NCBI RefSeq assembly: GCF_004011505.1
Contig: NZ_SAUN01000001.1
Coordinates: 8,273,501-8,337,500, forward strand
DNA: 64,000 bases
Reading direction: 5' to 3'
Source of the DNA: Nonomuraea polychroma
Lineage (GTDB): Bacteria > Actinomycetota > Actinomycetes > Streptosporangiales > Streptosporangiaceae
The position numbers were made by a program, and so were the translations under genes. The number at the start of each line of letters is the position of its first letter. The first letter of the stretch is position 1. The notes under the pieces are model-generated. The model did no database searches and was not told where the DNA came from. It was given only the letters and a program-made list of their open reading frames with translations. Of this stretch, positions 60,942 through 64,000 are shown in pieces.

Positions 60942-61043
60942 GCCGTTCCTTCCGCTGTAGGCGTGCGCTGCCGACCGGAGACCTCCGACGTACGTCGGGG
61001 AGCCGCCGTGTCCGGCGACGCTGCGATGCCCCTGCCACCGCAT

Positions 61044-61326
61044 GCGCCCGTCGTCCGGCCTCGCGCGACCGGACTGCCGCCATCCTCATGAAAGCTACCA
61101 GCGCAGAACGTACTTCCCGGATGCGGTCGGAACACGTGGAACGCTTGGCGGGGATCGCGACGGCCAGCCTCTGCGGCTGAGTCCGGGCAGTCTCGACATC
61201 CGCAACCAGTCACCGGCGAACGGGTAGGCGGTGAACAACCGGCGGCTGATGCGACCGCGGTATGCGCCACGATGGTGTCTTCCCGTTGAATACCCGTGCC
61301 AACGCCGCGAAAGGGGACATCTCATC
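61044..61326. other. Divergent promoter region
   Basis: About 385 bp lie between the phosphatase start (60941) and the YihY start (61327). No gene recognised. AAAGGGGAC precedes 61327. Confidence 0.4.
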
Positions 61327-62232
61327 ATGAGCGCCACCGGGCCGATCCGGCGGTCGGCCAGGAGAATGGCAGTGGGCTGGCGGCGCGCCCGCGAGCGTCA
61401 TGGTTGGCTGGACCATCTGGTGCGCGCCGTGGTTCGCTACGACCAAGCCGATGGCGGCCGGTTGTCGGCCGCGCTCACGTATTACGCCTTCTTCGCCACG
61501 TTCGCGTTGGCCCTGCTGGCCTTCGCGATGCTCGGTCGCGTCCTGGACGACCCGACCGTGCTGGCAGCGGTGCAGCGCTACCTGAGCGAGAACTTCCCGC
61601 GTCTGGACGTCCAGGCGTTGCGGGACGCCAGGGGAACCGCCGGCGTGGTGGCCTTCATCGTCCTGCCGCTGACGGGTTTGTTCTGGATGGACACCCTGCG
61701 CTCAGCCAGCAGAGCGATCTGGCGGTTGGAGGAGTATCCGGGCAATTTCTTCCTGCGCCAGCTCATCGACCTGGGCGTGGTGGCCGGGCTCGGCCTGCTG
61801 CTCGCTCTGTCACTCGCCATCGCCTTCGCCGCCGAGCGGCTGCTGACCTGGTTCGCCGTGCTCACCGTGGGTGTGAACGCCCTCCCAGCCCAATGGGTGC
61901 TCACCGCCGCCGTCTTCGTGCTGGGCTTCGGCGTCAATACCTTGCTGGCCATGGCGTTGCTGACCGCGCCGCCTCGGTTACGGCTGCCGCTGCGCCGCGT
62001 GATCGGCCCGGCGCTGGTCATCGCCGTCGGAATGGAGATCCTCAAAACCCTCGGCCAGGTCTACGTCAATCTCACCGCGGCCAACCCGGCATACCAGGTC
62101 GTCGCCGGCGCCGCCGGTATGCTCCTGTTTCTCAAAGTCGTCAATCAGCTCATCTTGTTCGCCGCGGCTCTGGCGGCCACCAGCGCAGCCGGGGACGTCA
62201 CCGATCTGGCCGCCCAACGCGCCTCTCCCTGA
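61327..62232 (+). CDS. YihY/BrkB family inner membrane protein (second)
   Basis: 301 aa from ATG 61327. It has the family signature (GGRLSAALTYYAFFATFALA), six membrane helices, and SRAIWRLEEYPGNFF and LPLRRVIGPALVIAVGMEIL in the body. It is clearly distant from the YihY protein at 33.8 kb, so this is paralogy rather than recent duplication. It has a typical basic N-terminus and no long cytoplasmic tail. The nearest gene downstream on the same strand is the UBP-finger gene, after leader element B. Confidence 0.88.
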   Translation: MSATGPIRRSARRMAVGWRRARERHGWLDHLVRAVVRYDQADGGRLSAALTYYAFFATFALALLAFAMLGRVLDDPTVLAAVQRYLSENFPRLDVQALRDARGTAGVVAFIVLPLTGLFWMDTLRSASRAIWRLEEYPGNFFLRQLIDLGVVAGLGLLLALSLAIAFAAERLLTWFAVLTVGVNALPAQWVLTAAVFVLGFGVNTLLAMALLTAPPRLRLPLRRVIGPALVIAVGMEILKTLGQVYVNLTAANPAYQVVAGAAGMLLFLKVVNQLILFAAALAATSAAGDVTDLAAQRASP

Positions 62233-62323
62233 ACCTCCGGGATCTCCTACCCCATGGCGTGCCGAGCCGGTCCCCGCGCCTCGCTTGCCGGAGCCCCTGA
62301 CGCCTCAGATCGCGCAGAACGCC

Positions 62324-62409
62324 CCATGCCAGAGTCTGGCTATCGCGATTGGTGATGGAGCTTGCTGTGATTGGGCGTTTCCGCCGGTTGGCCGATCGCC
62401 TTGACTGGT
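62324..62409 (+). repeat. Leader-like dispersed element, copy B
   Basis: Runs from CCATGCCAGAGTCTGG to TTGACTGGT. It contains the palindromic CCAGAGTCTGG and a GGCG-TTTC-CGCC hairpin, and ends in an inverted repeat GACTGG-N7-CCAGTC that extends to 62422. It aligns with copies A and C, and is 50 bp upstream of the UBP-finger gene in the sense orientation. Confidence 0.7.
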
Positions 62410-62459
62410 GCATGACCAGTCGGCGCAGCTTGCGTCGCTGTCACCGTGAGGGGGTCGTG

Positions 62460-62771
62460 ATGACCCTGGACGCACAAGAGACAAATACCACCGCGCGCGC
62501 CGGCCTGAATGGTCAGGCACCGCGATGCAATCACGTCGACCTGCTTCCGGCCGTGGAGCACGGTCTACCCGAATGCCAGGGGTGTCTGGCCCTCGGCCGC
62601 ACCTGGACGCGGTTGCTGATGTGCCTGACCTGCGGATGGGTGGCCTGTTCCGACGATTCGCAGGGCGGCCACGCCAAGGCTCACTACGAGGAAACCGATC
62701 ACCCGGTGGTCGCCGTCCTGGACCCGGGCTCGACCTGGCGTTGGTGCTATGTGCACCAGCGACTTGTCTGA
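62460..62771 (+). CDS. UBP-type zinc finger protein
   Basis: 103 aa from ATG 62460 (GAGGGGG upstream). A single ZnF-UBP domain fills most of the chain: C-x-H near APRCNHVDLL, C-x2-C in PECQGCL, C-x2-C in LMCLTCGWVACSDD, and GGHAKAHYEETDHPV. In eukaryotes this finger binds the free C-terminus of ubiquitin; in actinobacteria small stand-alone versions occur with unknown partners. It precedes the desaturase by 19 bp and is co-transcribed with it. A deleted copy lies in the same position before the other desaturase. Confidence 0.87.
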   Translation: MTLDAQETNTTARAGLNGQAPRCNHVDLLPAVEHGLPECQGCLALGRTWTRLLMCLTCGWVACSDDSQGGHAKAHYEETDHPVVAVLDPGSTWRWCYVHQRLV

Positions 62772-62790
62772 GCGAGACGAAAGAGCTTTC

Positions 62791-63792
62791 ATGACTATCT
62801 CCGTACAACAGGTAGAACGCCGTCAGGACTACGACGGCACCTCACCGTTCCCCGGGGCAGAAGAACACGTGACGGCCGGCCGGGCCGTGGTGGCGCTGAC
62901 GGCGGCGATCGTGATCCTGCCGTTCCTCGCGCTCGGTGTCGCGATCTTCCTGGCGTGGGGGCAGGGAGTCGCGTTCACCGATCTGCTGCTGGCGGCGGGC
63001 TTCTACGTGGTGACCGGGCTGGGCGTGACGGTCGGGTTCCACCGGCTGCTCACCCATGCCTCCTTCACCGCCCGGCCATGGCTGCGCGTGGCCCTGGCCA
63101 TCGCCGGGTCGATGAGCTTCCAAGGCAACCTCATCGGCTGGGTCGCCACCCACCGCCGCCACCACGCCTTCACCGACCAGCCGGGCGACCCGCACTCTCC
63201 CTACCGGTACGGCACCGGCCTGCGCGGGCAGCTTCGGGGGCTTGCCCACGCCCACACCGGCTGGCTGTTCACCGACGACCGAACACCGGCCGAACGCTAC
63301 GCCCCAGACCTGCTCGCCGACCCCGCCATGACCCGGATCACCCGCGCCTTCCCCGCGCTGTGCACGCTGTCACTGGCGCTGCCGTTCCTCGCCGGCTGGG
63401 CGATCACCAGCACCCTGTACGGCGGCCTCACCGCCTTCCTGTGGGCCGGATTGATCCGCATCGCGCTGCTCCAGCACATCACCTGGAGCGTCAACTCCCT
63501 CTGCCACCTCATCGGCAGCAGACCCTTCAAAACCCGCCGCCACGACCGCTCCACCAACCTGTGGCCACTGGCCCTGCTGTCCTTCGGCGAAAGCTGGCAC
63601 AACGGCCACCACAGCGAACCCACCTGCGCCCGCCACGGCCTCGAACACGGCCAAACCGACCCAGCCGCCGCCGCGATCCGCCTGTTCGAACGACTGGGCT
63701 GGGCCAGCGACGTGCACTGGCCCGACCCCGACCGCATCCAACGCCGCCGCACCACCCTGCCATCACAAGCCCGCGCACCCGGCGCAGACTGA
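62791..63792 (+). CDS. Membrane fatty acid desaturase, copy 2
   Basis: 333 aa from ATG 62791 (GAAAGAG upstream), the same length as copy 1. Histidine boxes are HRLLTH, HRRHH and HNGHH. Only three residues differ from copy 1 beyond position 10 (Thr for Ala, Thr for Ser, Arg for His). It forms an operon with the intact UBP-finger gene. Sequence identity with copy 1 ends a few nt after the stop codon, at about 63799. Family role as for copy 1: di-iron acyl desaturation in the membrane, probably for membrane fluidity. Confidence 0.92.
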   Translation: MTISVQQVERRQDYDGTSPFPGAEEHVTAGRAVVALTAAIVILPFLALGVAIFLAWGQGVAFTDLLLAAGFYVVTGLGVTVGFHRLLTHASFTARPWLRVALAIAGSMSFQGNLIGWVATHRRHHAFTDQPGDPHSPYRYGTGLRGQLRGLAHAHTGWLFTDDRTPAERYAPDLLADPAMTRITRAFPALCTLSLALPFLAGWAITSTLYGGLTAFLWAGLIRIALLQHITWSVNSLCHLIGSRPFKTRRHDRSTNLWPLALLSFGESWHNGHHSEPTCARHGLEHGQTDPAAAAIRLFERLGWASDVHWPDPDRIQRRRTTLPSQARAPGAD

Positions 63793-64000
63793 CCGATGCC
63801 CCTGTCCCATCGCCATCAGGCTGACTGTCCCAGTTGGCCTAATGGCGGGCCCAGACTCCATGACGAGTACGCCGCAGTAGAAGCGGTGGTTCTGCCCCCT
63901 GCATCGAGGCCCGGAGCGTCAGATCTGGCTGCGTAGCCGCATCGGCAGCGCTCGGTCCTGCCGAGCAGGTTCTGCGTCACGTCTCGTCATCGAGGTTGCC
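63793..64000. other. Window end, no gene recognised
   Basis: The last ~200 bp show no convincing frame or hairpin. Confidence 0.4.

Overview
The window is about 70% GC, uses GTG starts freely, and carries families typical of filamentous actinobacteria (DUF5994, DUF6458-like, SpoIIE-type phosphatases, actinobacterial holin-like and DUF3618 membrane proteins, F420-type LLM enzymes, PrfH/RtcB2). I infer a member of the Streptosporangiales or a close relative. No rRNA, tRNA or CRISPR array was seen. Much of the window is accessory DNA: about fourteen clear gene relics and several internal duplications lie between intact operons.

Layout. 1-5.9 kb: a cut-off M24 peptidase, an aldo/keto reductase with a divergent MerR regulator and a textbook MerR operator, a small conserved protein with its own terminator, and an rtcB2-prfH RNA/ribosome repair pair. 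6-12.3 kb: a GAF-SpoIIE phosphatase, small proteins, membrane proteins, an integrase relic, a LysR relic and a fatty acid desaturase. 12.6-15.9 kb: a frameshifted hydrolase, a methyltransferase and an APH-type kinase. 16.2-26.2 kb: an arsenic resistance island with three ArsR genes, two flavoproteins, Cys-rich small proteins, an MFS pump, ArsC, ACR3, relics of a second arsC and of a third flavoprotein gene, and a Tat-exported PhoX-like phosphatase. 26.3-34.8 kb: a PAP2-glycosyltransferase fusion, a two-component system, exported hydrolases, and a holin-like/DUF3618/YihY membrane group.

35.0-45.9 kb: a complete leftward RiPP operon of the TOMM/thiopeptide type. It holds a 73-aa precursor with a GE2270-like leader, split LanB (glutamylating and SpaB_C parts), a SagB dehydrogenase, an ocin-ThiF-like partner, a YcaO cyclodehydratase, an ABC exporter and two small tail genes, closed by a strong hairpin. 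No second SpaB_C-type protein (the pyridine-forming [4+2] enzyme of thiopeptides) is present, so the product may be a dehydroalanine-containing polyazole peptide of an unusual kind. Three secreted M14 carboxypeptidases follow at 46.7-51.1 kb.

51.3-64.0 kb: a DUF1345 protein, a hydrolase, an LLM enzyme with divergent MarR and two palindromic operators, an intact LysR gene, integrase relics, DUF5994, a possible Sm-like protein, a PAS-GAF-SpoIIE phosphatase, a second YihY, and a UBP zinc-finger/desaturase pair. The desaturase at 62.8 kb is almost identical to the one at 11-12 kb but in opposite orientation, so the window carries a ~0.94 kb inverted repeat about 51 kb apart. A ~85-bp leader-like element occurs three times, each copy upstream of a gene and in the sense orientation.
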